Positions 25,756-35,209 of a stretch of 64,000 nt of DNA are shown here, in pieces. The notes below the pieces were generated by a model that worked only from the letters and a program-made list of their open reading frames with translations, had not been told where the DNA came from and made no database searches. Position 1 is the first letter of the stretch. Every line of letters begins with the position of its first letter. The DNA comes from Atopobiaceae bacterium UBA1367 (GTDB taxonomy: Bacteria > Actinomycetota > Coriobacteriia > Coriobacteriales > Atopobiaceae), in the NCBI GenBank assembly GCA_002305995.1, contig DBRN01000003.1, positions 170,830-234,829 of the forward strand, written 5' to 3'. The position numbers and the translations under genes are program-made.

Positions 25756-26827
25756 CGCCCTTGCCTCCCTTCCTCTGGATGTTGAGACGGTAGGTGATGA
25801 AAAACTCGCTGCCGATGATGAAGAACAGGATGATGCCCGTCAGGATGTCGCCGAAGCTGTGATTGAGGCCATAGATGGTGGAGATCTCGCCGGCGCCGCG
25901 GCCCATGAACACCAGCAGGAGGCTGCTGGCAACCATGATGGCCGGATTGAACTTGGACAGCCACGCCACCATGACGGCGGTGAAGCCACGCCCCGCCGCG
26001 ATGGTGGTGGTGATGGTGTGGTCGGTGCCTCCGACCAGCAGCAGGCCCGCGAGGCCGCAGATGGCGCCGGAGAGCAGCAGCGTGCGGATGATGACCCGCT
26101 CCACCTTGATGCCCACGTAGCGAGCGGTGCTGGTGCTCTCACCGACGACGGAGATCTCGTAGCCGTGCTTGCTGTACCTGAGATAGGCGTACATGGCCAC
26201 CGTGAGGACGGCGACTATCAGGATGTTGAGCAGGTACTTGTAGCTGCCGATCTGCGGGAGCCAGCCAACCTGGGTGCCCTGGTTGATGATGCCGATCTTG
26301 CCCGAGCCCTTGGGAACCTCCCAGATCATGACGTAGTAGGCCACGAGCTGGGTGGCGACGTAGTTCATCATGAGGGTGAACAGGGTCTCGTTGGTGTTCC
26401 ACTTGGCTTTGAAGAGGGCGGGGAGCAGTGCCCAGGCGGCGCCCGCGCCGATGGCGGCGACGATCTCGAGCGGAATGACCACCACGTTGGGCAGGCGACC
26501 ACCGGAGATGATCATGCATGCTGCTGCCGCGAGGCCCCCTATCAGGATCTGCCCCTCGCCGCCGAGGTTCCAGAACCTCATGCGGAACGCCGGCGTGAGG
26601 GCCAGGGAGACGCAGAGTAGCAGCGCGGTCTCCTGCAGCAGGATCCAGACCTTGCGCTGGGAGCCGAAGGCCCCGTTGATCATGGTCCCGTACACGCTGA
26701 TGGGGTTGAGCCCCGTCGTCATGGTCGTGATGATGCCGCAGGTGACCAGGGCCAGCGCGATGGCGGCCAGACGGATGGCAAGCACCTGTTGCGGGGGCAG
26801 CTCCCTGCGCTTTGTGACGTGGATCAC
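25748..26827 (-). CDS. Nucleoside ABC transporter permease (NupB/YufP-like)
   Basis: First permease of the importer. The 359-residue protein begins with a short cytoplasmic arm and has about nine membrane segments, with NLGGEGQILIGGLAAA near the middle and the coupling loop VGESTSTARYVGIKVERVIIRT. It overlaps the ATPase gene by four bases, indicating coupling. Confidence 0.92.
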   Translation of the reverse strand: MIHVTKRRELPPQQVLAIRLAAIALALVTCGIITTMTTGLNPISVYGTMINGAFGSQRKVWILLQETALLLCVSLALTPAFRMRFWNLGGEGQILIGGLAAAACMIISGGRLPNVVVIPLEIVAAIGAGAAWALLPALFKAKWNTNETLFTLMMNYVATQLVAYYVMIWEVPKGSGKIGIINQGTQVGWLPQIGSYKYLLNILIVAVLTVAMYAYLRYSKHGYEISVVGESTSTARYVGIKVERVIIRTLLLSGAICGLAGLLLVGGTDHTITTTIAAGRGFTAVMVAWLSKFNPAIMVASSLLLVFMGRGAGEISTIYGLNHSFGDILTGIILFFIIGSEFFITYRLNIQRKGGKGDD

Positions 26828-28356
26828 CGCGCCTCACCTCCGAGCTTCGTCATCAGCATGCCAACCTCGTTCTTGCTGGTGTAGCGACCGTCCACGATGC
26901 CGCTGACCTTGCCCCCACACAGGACGAGGATCCTGTCGCAGAGCTCGAGCAGCACATCGAGGTCCTCGCCCACGTAGACGACGGCGGTTCCGCTGGCCTT
27001 CTGCCGGTTGATGAGGTCGTAGATCATGTACGACGAGTTCACGTCGAGGCCGCGCACCGCGTAGGCGGTGAGCAGGACGGAGGGCGCGGACGAGATCTCC
27101 CGCCCGACGAGCACCTTCTGCACGTTGCCGCCCGAGAGCCTGCGCACGGGGGTCGAGACGCTCTGCGTGCTGACCTCCAGCTCGTCAACGACCTTCTCGG
27201 CAAGCTCCTTGGGAGCCCGGCGGTCGGTGAAGGGGGAGGGGCCGTCGCGGAACGACCTCAGCATCATGTTGTCGGTGAGGTCCATGCTGGCGACCAGGCC
27301 CATGCCTAGGCGGTCCTCGGGCACGAAGGCCAGCGCTACGCCCATGGAGGCGATCTCGAGCGGGTCCTTGCCGATGAGCTGGTCTATCGTGCCGTCGTCG
27401 TTGATGTACTCGATGCTGCCGATCTCGACGGGCTGCAGGCCGGCGATCGCCTCGAGCAGTTCCTTCTGGCCCGATCCGGAGATGCCGGCCACGCCGAGGA
27501 TCTCGCCGGAGTACACCGAGAACGAGACGTTGTCGAGCTTGAGGACGCCCTCGCCGTCGCGCACGGTGAGGCCGTGGATGCGCATGCGCCGCTTGGGATT
27601 GACGGGACGCGGGCGGTCGATGTCGAGGGCCACCTGATGGCCGACCATCATGGTGGTCATCTCCTCGGTGGTAGACTCGGCGGTCACCATCTCGCCCACG
27701 CGCTCCCCCTTGCGCAGCACGACCACGCGGTCGCTGATCTCCTGGACCTCGTGGAGCTTGTGGGTGATGATGACGATCGCCTTGCCGGCATCGCGCATGT
27801 TGCGCAGCACGGCAAAGAGCCGGTCGGTCTCCTGCGGCGTGAGCACGGCTGTGGGCTCGTCGAGGATGAGGATCTCGGCGCCGCGATAGAGGAGCTTGAC
27901 GATCTCGACCGTCTGCTTCTGCGAGACGGACATGTCGTAGACCTTCTGGTTGGGGTCGACGTCGAAGCCGTAGGTGTCGCAGATCGCACGGATCCTCTCC
28001 GACGCGGCCTGCAGGTCGAACCGGCCCGGCTCCTTGAGCCCCAAGACGATGTTCTCGGCGGCGGTGAAGACGTTCACCAGCTTGAAGTGCTGGTGGATCA
28101 TGCCGATCCCGTAGTCGAAGGCGTCCTTGGGCGAGCCTATGGTGACCCTCCGGCCGTCGATCTCCGTGGTGCCGCCATCGGGGAAGTAGATGCCCGAGAG
28201 CATGTTCATGAGCGTGGTCTTGCCACTGCCGTTCTCGCCCAGAAGCGCAAGGATCTCGCCCCGGTAGATATCCAGGCTCACGTTGCTGTTGGCCTGGACC
28301 TGCCCGAACGACTTGCTGATGTTGCGCATCCGCACGGCCAGCTGCTTGTCGCGCAC
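26824..28356 (-). CDS. Nucleoside ABC transporter duplicated ATPase (NupA/YufO-like)
   Basis: A tandem ATPase driving the BMP-type importer. The first half has GENGSGKTT, the divergent signature MSVSQKQT and LILDEPTAVLT. The second half has GISGSGQKE, LSGGNVQK and the degenerate end VLLTAYAVRGLD, where the usual DEPT is replaced. That asymmetry should be compared with homologues. The GTG at 28356 (VRDKQLAVRMRNISKSFG) is chosen because homology begins there; the frame is open to an ATG at 28428. A GC hairpin at 28465-28501 separates it from the binding protein gene. Confidence 0.9.
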   Translation of the reverse strand: MRDKQLAVRMRNISKSFGQVQANSNVSLDIYRGEILALLGENGSGKTTLMNMLSGIYFPDGGTTEIDGRRVTIGSPKDAFDYGIGMIHQHFKLVNVFTAAENIVLGLKEPGRFDLQAASERIRAICDTYGFDVDPNQKVYDMSVSQKQTVEIVKLLYRGAEILILDEPTAVLTPQETDRLFAVLRNMRDAGKAIVIITHKLHEVQEISDRVVVLRKGERVGEMVTAESTTEEMTTMMVGHQVALDIDRPRPVNPKRRMRIHGLTVRDGEGVLKLDNVSFSVYSGEILGVAGISGSGQKELLEAIAGLQPVEIGSIEYINDDGTIDQLIGKDPLEIASMGVALAFVPEDRLGMGLVASMDLTDNMMLRSFRDGPSPFTDRRAPKELAEKVVDELEVSTQSVSTPVRRLSGGNVQKVLVGREISSAPSVLLTAYAVRGLDVNSSYMIYDLINRQKASGTAVVYVGEDLDVLLELCDRILVLCGGKVSGIVDGRYTSKNEVGMLMTKLGGEAR

Positions 28357-28464
28357 GTGGTTTCCTATCACTCGAGACGAGCGGGTGACTGGCGTGCGGC
28401 AGGCCCTGTGCCCCATGCGCACCCGCATGCGGAAGGGGTGCGTCCCGCCGCACCAGCCAGAAGG

Positions 28465-28501
28465 GGGAGGGCGGCCCGCCGTGCCACCGGACCGCCCTCC
28501 C
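28465..28501 (-). terminator. Hairpin between BMP lipoprotein and ATPase genes
   Basis: GGGAGGGCGG and CCGCCCTCCC pair around a 17-base loop shortly after the lipoprotein stop. It probably reduces read-through so that the binding protein is made in excess. Confidence 0.6.
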
Positions 28502-28515
28502 AGAACCGCCTTGAC

Positions 28516-29748
28516 CTAGAACTTGGTGTCGAGCAGCTCGATGCCGTCGATCTTGAGGTCGAAGTAGGGTGCGCTGCGGAACTCGGACTCGTGGAAGTAG
28601 CCGTCGGAGACGACCTCGGTGTCGGGGGTGTAGTCTGGGTCGGTGTCGACGTCGGCCTCGTAGCTGTCGAGGGTCTTGCCGTCGACGGTGAAGGTGGAGG
28701 TGTCGAAGACGCGGATGGTGCCGTCCTCCAGTCCAGCCTTGACCTCCTCGATCTTCTCGACGGTGCCCTTGGCGGCGACGGCCTCGTTCACGTCGGTGAG
28801 CTGGACGGACCCGGTGGCGAGGGTGCCGGTCCAGTCGGCGTCGATGGCCTCGCCGGCGATGGTGGCGTTGACGGCGTACTCATAGTACGGCGCCCAGTTG
28901 ATGCGGGAGGACACGATGAAGGTGTTGGGACAGGCCTCCTGGGTGCTGCCGTTGTAGGAGACGTTGGGCACGTCGGCGTTCTCGCAGGCGGTGGGGGCGC
29001 CCATGGAGTCGGCGTGCTGGGAGATCAGGACGCACCCGCCGTTGATGAGCTTGGTCGCCCCCTCCTTCTCGGCCGTCTCGTCGTACCAGGAGCCGGTGAA
29101 GGTGACGTCCATGGTGACCTCGGGGACGATGCTCCTGGCGCCCAGGTAGAAGGAGGTGTAGCCGGAGACGACCTCGGCGTAGGTGTAGGCACCGACATAG
29201 CCCATCTTGGCCTTGTCGGCGGTGATGGTGCCGGCGTCGATCATCTCCTTGAGCTTGAGGCCGGCGGCGACGCCCGCGAGGTAGCGGCCCTCGTAGATGG
29301 AGGCGAAGGCGTTGTGGTAGTTGTCGAGGCCCTCGGTGTGGGCCTTGGTGCCGGTGGCATGGCAGAATTGGACCTCGGGGAACTCCTTGGCGGCCTGGAT
29401 CATGTAGTCCTCGTGGCCGAAGGAATCGGCGAAGATGACCGTGCAGCCGGCGTCGGCGAGCTCGGCGGCGGCGTCGTAGCACTCCTGGCCCTCGGGGATG
29501 TTGGTCTTGACCATGTAGTCGTCCTCGGAGATGCCTAGGGTGGCGCAGGCCTCCTTGAAGGCGTTGAGGAAGTTGAGGTCGTAGGTGGAGTTCTCGTCAT
29601 GCAGGCAGATGAGGCCGACCTTGATGGAGGAGGCGTCGCCGCCTCCCGCGGCGCCACCGTTGCCGCCACAGGCGGCAAGGGCCATGGTGGCGGCGCTGCC
29701 CAGGCCCAGTGCGATGGCCTGACGACGATTCAGCATTGCGTTCTTCAT
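28516..29748 (-). CDS. BMP-family nucleoside-binding lipoprotein
   Basis: Surface receptor of the importer. The ATG at 29748 follows AAGGGGAGAAC and opens a signal with NRRQAIALGLG (Tat-like) and the lipobox LAAC. The 410-residue protein has BMP/PnrA features: KVGLICLHDENSTYDLNFL, IFADSFGHEDYMIQAAKEFP and GYVGAYTYAEVVSGYTSFYLGA. Its place between xpt and the transporter genes suggests a purine nucleoside substrate. Confidence 0.92.
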   Translation of the reverse strand: MKNAMLNRRQAIALGLGSAATMALAACGGNGGAAGGGDASSIKVGLICLHDENSTYDLNFLNAFKEACATLGISEDDYMVKTNIPEGQECYDAAAELADAGCTVIFADSFGHEDYMIQAAKEFPEVQFCHATGTKAHTEGLDNYHNAFASIYEGRYLAGVAAGLKLKEMIDAGTITADKAKMGYVGAYTYAEVVSGYTSFYLGARSIVPEVTMDVTFTGSWYDETAEKEGATKLINGGCVLISQHADSMGAPTACENADVPNVSYNGSTQEACPNTFIVSSRINWAPYYEYAVNATIAGEAIDADWTGTLATGSVQLTDVNEAVAAKGTVEKIEEVKAGLEDGTIRVFDTSTFTVDGKTLDSYEADVDTDPDYTPDTEVVSDGYFHESEFRSAPYFDLKIDGIELLDTKF

Positions 29749-29813
29749 GTTCTCCCCTTCATGTCTTGGAACACTTACTGGACGAGCCCGATACGTTCCC
29801 ACGTGCAGACATC

Positions 29814-30386
29814 CTACGGACGGAAGGTGATGCGACCCTCCGCCATGGATTCGATCATCGCCAGCGACTCGAGCTTGACGCCTTGGGCGCGCAGCTCGTC
29901 GCCGGCACCGGTGAAGCACTTCTCGATGGCGATGGCGATGCCCGCGACCGTGGCACCGGCCTGATCGCAGAGGTCCATCAGGCCCCTGAGCGCCCGACCG
30001 CTGGCAAGGAAGTCGTCCACCAGCAGGACCTTGTCATCGTCGCGGAGGTAGTCGCGACTGATGACCACGTGGTAGTCCTCGTTGTGGGTGAACGAGTGGA
30101 CGACGGTGGAGTAGACGCTGCCGTCCACGTTGCTGGTCTTGTGCTTCTTCGCAAAGAGAACGGGCACGCCCATGGACATGCCCGCCGCAGCCGCGATCGC
30201 GATCCCGCTCGCCTCGATGGTCAGGATCTTGGTGACCCCATACCCGTCAAAGAGGCGGGCGATCTCGGCACCCATGGTGCTGAGCAACCCGGTGTCTATG
30301 TTCTGGTTGAGAAAGCTGCCGACCTTAAGAATGTCTCCGGGAAGGATCACGCCCTCCCTCAGGATCTTCTCTTCGATCTGCTTCAT
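29814..30386 (-). CDS. xpt: Xanthine phosphoribosyltransferase
   Basis: Converts xanthine and PRPP to XMP in purine salvage. The 190-residue length matches Bacillus Xpt. The start at 30386 (MKQIEEKILREGVILPGDIL) follows GGAGGGGTCC; the longer open frame upstream is not credible. The PRPP loop is VLLVDDFLASGRAL, and the N-terminal HQxD-like region FLNQNIDTGLL is typical. It heads the BMP-type importer operon, so uptake and salvage are likely co-expressed. I looked for a purine riboswitch upstream and found none. Confidence 0.95.
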   Translation of the reverse strand: MKQIEEKILREGVILPGDILKVGSFLNQNIDTGLLSTMGAEIARLFDGYGVTKILTIEASGIAIAAAAGMSMGVPVLFAKKHKTSNVDGSVYSTVVHSFTHNEDYHVVISRDYLRDDDKVLLVDDFLASGRALRGLMDLCDQAGATVAGIAIAIEKCFTGAGDELRAQGVKLESLAMIESMAEGRITFRP

Positions 30387-30664
30387 AAAACGGACCCCTC
30401 CGACAGCTTTACTCGCAGAATTCGGCAGTTGCTGGATTCGATGTCGCGAACATCCGGTGTAGTTGCAAGGATACTCGTAGAGAGGGGACGAGTGGGGCCA
30501 CAAGCGCTTGGTTTCACAACTATTAACCGAGAGGGGAGGGGCGCCCGCTGACAGGGGGTTGCCCCGCGCACCTTCGCCTGGGCGCATGCGCACGGGGGTC
30601 GCTGCGCGTGCCTTGTCCCAGGTGGGCATCTCTCGCTCACTCCGCCCGGACGCATGTGCGGGGG

Positions 30665-31528
30665 TCACTGGGCGTTGCGCCCATTCTGCTTGCGCCACTC
30701 CCGCGGAGAGACGCCGTGCACCCCCTTGAAGGCCCGCGAGAAGTGCAGCTGGTTGGGATAGCCCACCTGCTTGCCCACTTCCGCCACCGAGAGGGTCGTC
30801 AGCTTGAGCAGCTCGGCCGCCTTGGTCATGCGATACCTGATGAGGAACTGCTGGGGCGTGCGTCCGACGGCCGCCTTGAACAGCTTGCCGAAGTAGCTGC
30901 GGTTGAGGCCGGTGTTGCTCGCGATGTCCTCGACGGTGATGTCCTGCTGGTAGTGCCGCTCCACGTAGGTCACGGCCTCGCGGATGTAGAAGTCCTGCAG
31001 CTTGCTGTTGCTGAGGACGCGCGGGACATCGATCGAGGTCGTGAGGTAGTCGAGGAACAGGTACAGGTGCCCGATGTTCTGAAAGACGGACGCGGTGGCG
31101 CTGGTGCGCACGAGGTGGTCGATCTCCGCCAGCATCCTCTCGCGGAGCTCGGCGGAGGTCGACTGGTACGTTGGGGTGGAGGGGGAGAGCCCCACCAGCT
31201 CGAGCGTCTCCTTCACGCGGAGCCCGTCGAACTCAATCCAGGTGTACTCCCAGGGGTCATGGAGGTCGGCGACGTAGGTCGTGACCTGTTGGGGGAAGAT
31301 CATGAAGCCCTGGCCCGCACGGAGGTGATGGGTGACGCTCCTGCCTGCCTCGTCGTTGGCGTAGAGGGTGCCCCTGCCCCCGATGATGTAGTGGAAGAGG
31401 TAGTGGCTCCGCTGCGCGGGCCCAAAGGCGTGTCCCGGCTCGCAAACCTCGTGACCGCACTGAATGGGGGTCAGGTCGATGTAGTTGACGTCCTGGAAGG
31501 TCAGGAAGACGTTCTCGTGCGTGACCAT
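30665..31528 (-). CDS. AraC-family regulator of the alpha-galactoside operon
   Basis: A 287-residue regulator with an N-terminal cupin-like sugar-sensing domain (HYIIGGRGTLYANDE, then FMIFPQQVTTYVAD) and a C-terminal double helix-turn-helix (ITVEDIASNTGLNRSYFGKLF and SVAEVGKQVGYPNQLHFSRAF). The ATG at 31528 follows GGAGGCCCACC. It is divergent from the msmK-led operon, with 395 bases between, the usual place for an MsmR/RafR-type activator. Confidence 0.9.
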   Translation of the reverse strand: MVTHENVFLTFQDVNYIDLTPIQCGHEVCEPGHAFGPAQRSHYLFHYIIGGRGTLYANDEAGRSVTHHLRAGQGFMIFPQQVTTYVADLHDPWEYTWIEFDGLRVKETLELVGLSPSTPTYQSTSAELRERMLAEIDHLVRTSATASVFQNIGHLYLFLDYLTTSIDVPRVLSNSKLQDFYIREAVTYVERHYQQDITVEDIASNTGLNRSYFGKLFKAAVGRTPQQFLIRYRMTKAAELLKLTTLSVAEVGKQVGYPNQLHFSRAFKGVHGVSPREWRKQNGRNAQ

Positions 31529-31923
31529 GGGTGGGCCTCCGGGGTCGGTCGATATACCAATACCAAAGTATAATCTATCACTTTGACATATCAATATACC
31601 AAAATCGAGCAAGCATGCACGCATCTTGCGAGATGCGGGCAGTCGGTCTGAGAGGAGGTGAGATGTGGGAACCTATCAACGATCATCGTATTTACTTGCA
31701 CGCATACGTTCTTGTGCATACGCTCGGCGCCCTGTAGCTACCGCTTATCGGATACTCGATCCTCTACGATGAGCACCGCTCTCAGGCTGTTTACCTGCAT
31801 AAACAAGCATATATTCATAAAAGCAATCCAAATTACTATATATTGTAGCAATACGGTAACTATCATATGAAGCAGCAGAGCGGGCGCTAGCTCGTGGGAG
31901 TCTTTCAGGAAGGAGAAGTGAGC
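31529..31923. other. Divergent regulatory region of the galactoside operon
   Basis: This AT-rich gap lies between the AraC-family gene and msmK. Apart from the minus-strand promoter it contains a small palindrome GCATCTTGCGAGATGC near 31621 and an AT-rich stretch at 31795-31870 that probably holds the plus-strand promoter; I could not fix its -35/-10. No gene is seen. Confidence 0.55.
31567..31594 (-). promoter_or_regulatory. Promoter of the AraC-family gene
   Basis: On the minus strand, TTGATA (31589-31594) and TATACT (31567-31572) are 16 bp apart. Two direct half-sites, TTTTGGTATATTGATA just upstream and TTTGGTATTGGTATATCG overlapping the start, could be operators for autoregulation. Confidence 0.6.
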
Positions 31924-33039
31924 ATGGCTAGTCTGTCGCTGCAGCACATCGGAAAGGTGTACCCAAACGGGTATGTGGGCGTCAAGGACTTCAACCTCGA
32001 GATCGCCGACAAGGAGTTCATCATCTTCGTCGGTCCGTCGGGATGCGGGAAGTCCACCACCCTTCGCATGATCGCCGGCCTCGAGGAGATCACGAGCGGC
32101 ACCCTCGAGATCGACGGCAAGGTCATGAACGATGTCGAGCCCAAGGATCGTGACATCGCCATGGTCTTCCAGAACTATGCCCTGTACCCGCACATGACCG
32201 TGCGCGAGAACATGGGCTTCGCGCTCAAGCTGCGCAAGGTCCCGCAGGACCAGATCAACAAGGCCGTCGAGGACGCGGCCCGCATCCTCGACCTCGACCA
32301 GCTGCTCGACCGCAAGCCGTCCGCCCTCTCCGGAGGCCAGCGCCAGCGCGTTGCCATGGGTCGCGCCATCGTGCGCAACCCCAAGGTCTTCCTGATGGAC
32401 GAGCCGCTCTCCAACCTCGACGCCAAGCTCCGCGTGCAGATGCGTGCCGAGATCAGCAAGCTGCACGATCGCCTGGGCGCCACCATCATCTACGTCACGC
32501 ACGACCAGACCGAGGCCATGACCCTCGGCACGCGCATCGTCGTGATGAAGGACGGCGTCATGCAGCAGGTCGACACCCCCACCAAGCTCTACAGCGAGCC
32601 CTGCAACCTGTTCGTGGCCGGCTTCATCGGCTCGCCGCAGATGAACTTCATTGATGCCACCGTCATCGAGCGCGGCTCCGACATCGTCCTGACCTTTGGC
32701 CACAACGCCATCACCGTGACCGCCGACAAGGCCCGGGCACTGCGCTCTGGTGGCTACGTGGGCAAGGCCGTCACCCTGGGCGTGCGCCCGGAGGACGTGC
32801 TCGAGGTCGGTGCCCCCGCGGAGGGAAAGCGCCTCTCCGAGCCCATCTCCGCCACGGTCTCGGTGTACGAGCTGCTGGGATCCTCCGTCATGCTCTACAC
32901 CGACGCGGACGGTGCCTCCATATCGGCCAGCGCCGAGGCAGCCACCACGGCACGCACCGGCTCCGTGGTCAGCCTCGTCTTCGACCTCGACAAGCTCCAC
33001 CTGTTTGACAAGCAGACCGAGCTGGCCGTCTGCCACTAG
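31924..33039 (+). CDS. msmK: Sugar ABC transporter ATPase (MsmK/MalK/UgpC family)
   Basis: Powers the carbohydrate importer encoded downstream. The 371-residue protein has GPSGCGKSTTL, FQNYALYPHM, LSGGQRQRVAMGRA, VFLMDEPLSNLDAKLR and VTHDQTEAMTLG, then a C-terminal TOBE/regulatory domain of about 130 residues. The ATG at 31924 follows AAGGAGAAGTGAGC; the earlier in-frame start at 31894 is weaker. It is the first gene of the operon, and in related species such ATPases can serve several importers. Confidence 0.93.
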   Translation: MASLSLQHIGKVYPNGYVGVKDFNLEIADKEFIIFVGPSGCGKSTTLRMIAGLEEITSGTLEIDGKVMNDVEPKDRDIAMVFQNYALYPHMTVRENMGFALKLRKVPQDQINKAVEDAARILDLDQLLDRKPSALSGGQRQRVAMGRAIVRNPKVFLMDEPLSNLDAKLRVQMRAEISKLHDRLGATIIYVTHDQTEAMTLGTRIVVMKDGVMQQVDTPTKLYSEPCNLFVAGFIGSPQMNFIDATVIERGSDIVLTFGHNAITVTADKARALRSGGYVGKAVTLGVRPEDVLEVGAPAEGKRLSEPISATVSVYELLGSSVMLYTDADGASISASAEAATTARTGSVVSLVFDLDKLHLFDKQTELAVCH

Positions 33040-33058
33040 GTCGAAAGGACTGTTGCAC

Positions 33059-34342
33059 ATGAGAAACGACACCATCACCCGTCGAGGCTTCCTGGGCCTG
33101 ACCGCCGCTGCCGGTGCGTCCTCCCTGCTCTCCGGCTGCGGCGGCACCGCGAGCGACGGCAAGCGCCATGTTGAGGTCGTCACCTACAAGCAGGAGGCCG
33201 TCAAGATATTCGAGCGCCTGCAGGACGAGTTCAACGCCACCCACGATGACATCGTGGTCTCCATCACCTGTCCCAACAACGCGACCACCGTCATGCGCAC
33301 CCGCTTCATCCGCGAGGACTACCCCGACATCATCGGCATCGGCGGTGACATCAGCTTCTCCAACTTCATCGACGCCGGCATCCTGGCGGACGTCTCCGAC
33401 TTCGAGGGCCTGGGCCACGTGAAGCCTGCCTATCTGGACATCCTCGAGACCCTTGAGTTCGTGCCCACCGAAGGCACCTTCGGCGTGCCCTACATGGCCA
33501 ATGCCGCCGGCGTGCTGTACAACCGTCAGATGTTCCGGGGGCACGGCTGGGACATTCCCACCACCTGGCAGGAGTTCATCGACCTCTGCGAGACCATCAG
33601 GGCGGCCGGCATCCTGCCGCTGTACTTCGGCTTCAAGGACACCTGGACCACGCTCGCCCCGTGGAACGCGCTGGCCATCGAGCTCGCCCCCTCTGACATC
33701 TGCCAGCAGGTCAACGCCGGCCGGACCACCTTCACCGAGCACTACCGCGAGACGGCCGAGAAGATCCAGGCGCTGCTCGCCTATGGCGAGGACGGCCCCT
33801 TTGCCTATGGCTACAACGACGCCTGCACGGCATTCGCCCGTGGCGAGTCGGCCATGTACACCATCGGCAGCTACGCAGTGCCGCAGATCCTCTCGGTCAA
33901 CCCCGAGATGGACATCGACTCCTTCGTGATGCCCGGCAACGACTCCTCCGACGGCCAGGTCCTCAACTCGGGCGTCGACCTGCAGTTCTGCGTTATGGAG
34001 GCCTGCCCCGACAAGGAGGCGGCCTACGAGGTGCTGTCGTTCCTTCTCGAGCATGACAACATGCAGACCTATGTGGACGACCAGAACGCCGTCCCCTGCA
34101 CCACGGACGACTTCGACCTGCCCGACATGCTCGACGGCATGCGCGACTACATCGAGGAGGGCAGGATGGCCGACTTCCAGGACCACCACTACCCCTCGGA
34201 GATGGACGTCGCCGGACAGATCCAGACCTTCCTCATCGAGGGGGACGTGGACGCGTTCCTCGCCAAGTTCGACGCCGACTGGACGCGCTACAACCGTGAC
34301 ATCATCCAGAAGGTCCAAGACTACTACGCGACTCAGGCCTAA
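33059..34342 (+). CDS. msmE: Alpha-galactoside ABC transporter substrate-binding lipoprotein (MsmE-like)
   Basis: Binds the oligosaccharide outside the membrane. The ATG at 33059 follows GAAAGGACTG and opens a twin-arginine signal (TRRGFLGLTAAAG) with the lipobox LSGC. The 427-residue protein is a family-1 sugar-binding protein with ATVMRTRFIREDYPDII and NAAGVLYNRQMF. Raffinose-type sugars are inferred from the alpha-galactosidase downstream and the AraC regulator upstream. Confidence 0.9.
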   Translation: MRNDTITRRGFLGLTAAAGASSLLSGCGGTASDGKRHVEVVTYKQEAVKIFERLQDEFNATHDDIVVSITCPNNATTVMRTRFIREDYPDIIGIGGDISFSNFIDAGILADVSDFEGLGHVKPAYLDILETLEFVPTEGTFGVPYMANAAGVLYNRQMFRGHGWDIPTTWQEFIDLCETIRAAGILPLYFGFKDTWTTLAPWNALAIELAPSDICQQVNAGRTTFTEHYRETAEKIQALLAYGEDGPFAYGYNDACTAFARGESAMYTIGSYAVPQILSVNPEMDIDSFVMPGNDSSDGQVLNSGVDLQFCVMEACPDKEAAYEVLSFLLEHDNMQTYVDDQNAVPCTTDDFDLPDMLDGMRDYIEEGRMADFQDHHYPSEMDVAGQIQTFLIEGDVDAFLAKFDADWTRYNRDIIQKVQDYYATQA

Positions 34343-34360
34343 GGAAAAGGAGGTCAGAGC

Positions 34361-35209
34361 ATGGGCAGCACCAGCAAAAAGAGGACCTTCCTCATCATGC
34401 TGATTCCGATTCTCGTCCTGTTCTTCTGCTTCAACACGCTCCCGCTCATCCGCGGTCTCATCTACAGCTTCACCAACTTCCGTGGCTTTGGCGGCTACGA
34501 CTGGGTGGGCCTGCGCAACTACGTCGACCTGCTCGGTGACGCCCGCGTGGGCAACTCATACCTGTTCACCTTCAAGCTCGCGCTGGCAGCCACTCTTCTG
34601 GTCAACGTGGCGAGCCTGGTGATGGCGCTTGCCCTCGACAGCAAGATCAAGTTCAAGAGCGCCCTGCGCGGCCTGTACTTCATTCCCAACATCCTGGGCG
34701 CGCTCGTGGTGGGCTACATCTTCAACTACTTCTTCACCTACATCGTGCCCTTCCTCACCAACACCACCTCCATCCTGGCCGATGCCCGACATGCCTGGAT
34801 CGCCATCGTCATCGTGTGCGCCTGGCAGTCCATCGCCATGAACACCATCATCTACATCTCGGGCCTGCAGACCGTGCCCGAGGACGTGTACGAGGCGGGC
34901 TCGCTCGACGGGGCCACGGGCTGGAACAAGTTCCGCTACATCACCTTCCCGCTCATCATGCCGTTCTTCACCATCAACATGGTGCTGTGCATGAAGAACT
35001 TCATGATGGTGTTCGACCAGATCATGGCGCTCACCCAAGGTGGTCCGGCACAGTCCACCGAGTCCATCTCGTTCCTCATCTACAACAACGGTATGGCCGG
35101 CGGACAGTTTGGGTTCCAGAGCGCCAACGCCGTGGTGTTCTTCATCCTCATCGTCACCATCTCCGTCCTGCAGATGCGCTTCCTGAGCAGCCGAGAGGAG
35201 CAGCTGTAA
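34361..35209 (+). CDS. msmF: Sugar ABC transporter permease (MsmF-like)
   Basis: One of two membrane subunits of the importer. The 282-residue protein has six hydrophobic segments and the coupling loop EDVYEAGSLDGATGWNKFRYITFP (EAA motif). The ATG follows AAGGAGGTCAGAGC. Its stop overlaps the next start by one base. Confidence 0.92.
   Translation: MGSTSKKRTFLIMLIPILVLFFCFNTLPLIRGLIYSFTNFRGFGGYDWVGLRNYVDLLGDARVGNSYLFTFKLALAATLLVNVASLVMALALDSKIKFKSALRGLYFIPNILGALVVGYIFNYFFTYIVPFLTNTTSILADARHAWIAIVIVCAWQSIAMNTIIYISGLQTVPEDVYEAGSLDGATGWNKFRYITFPLIMPFFTINMVLCMKNFMMVFDQIMALTQGGPAQSTESISFLIYNNGMAGGQFGFQSANAVVFFILIVTISVLQMRFLSSREEQL

Noticed and set aside
27574..29538. 654-residue plus-strand frame opposite the BMP importer genes
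   Set aside because: Repetitive Gly/Asp/Val-rich shadow of two conserved minus-strand genes.
30387..30560. Possible purine riboswitch upstream of xpt
   Set aside because: xpt operons often have one, but the conserved core elements of the purine aptamer could not be found in the minus-strand leader.
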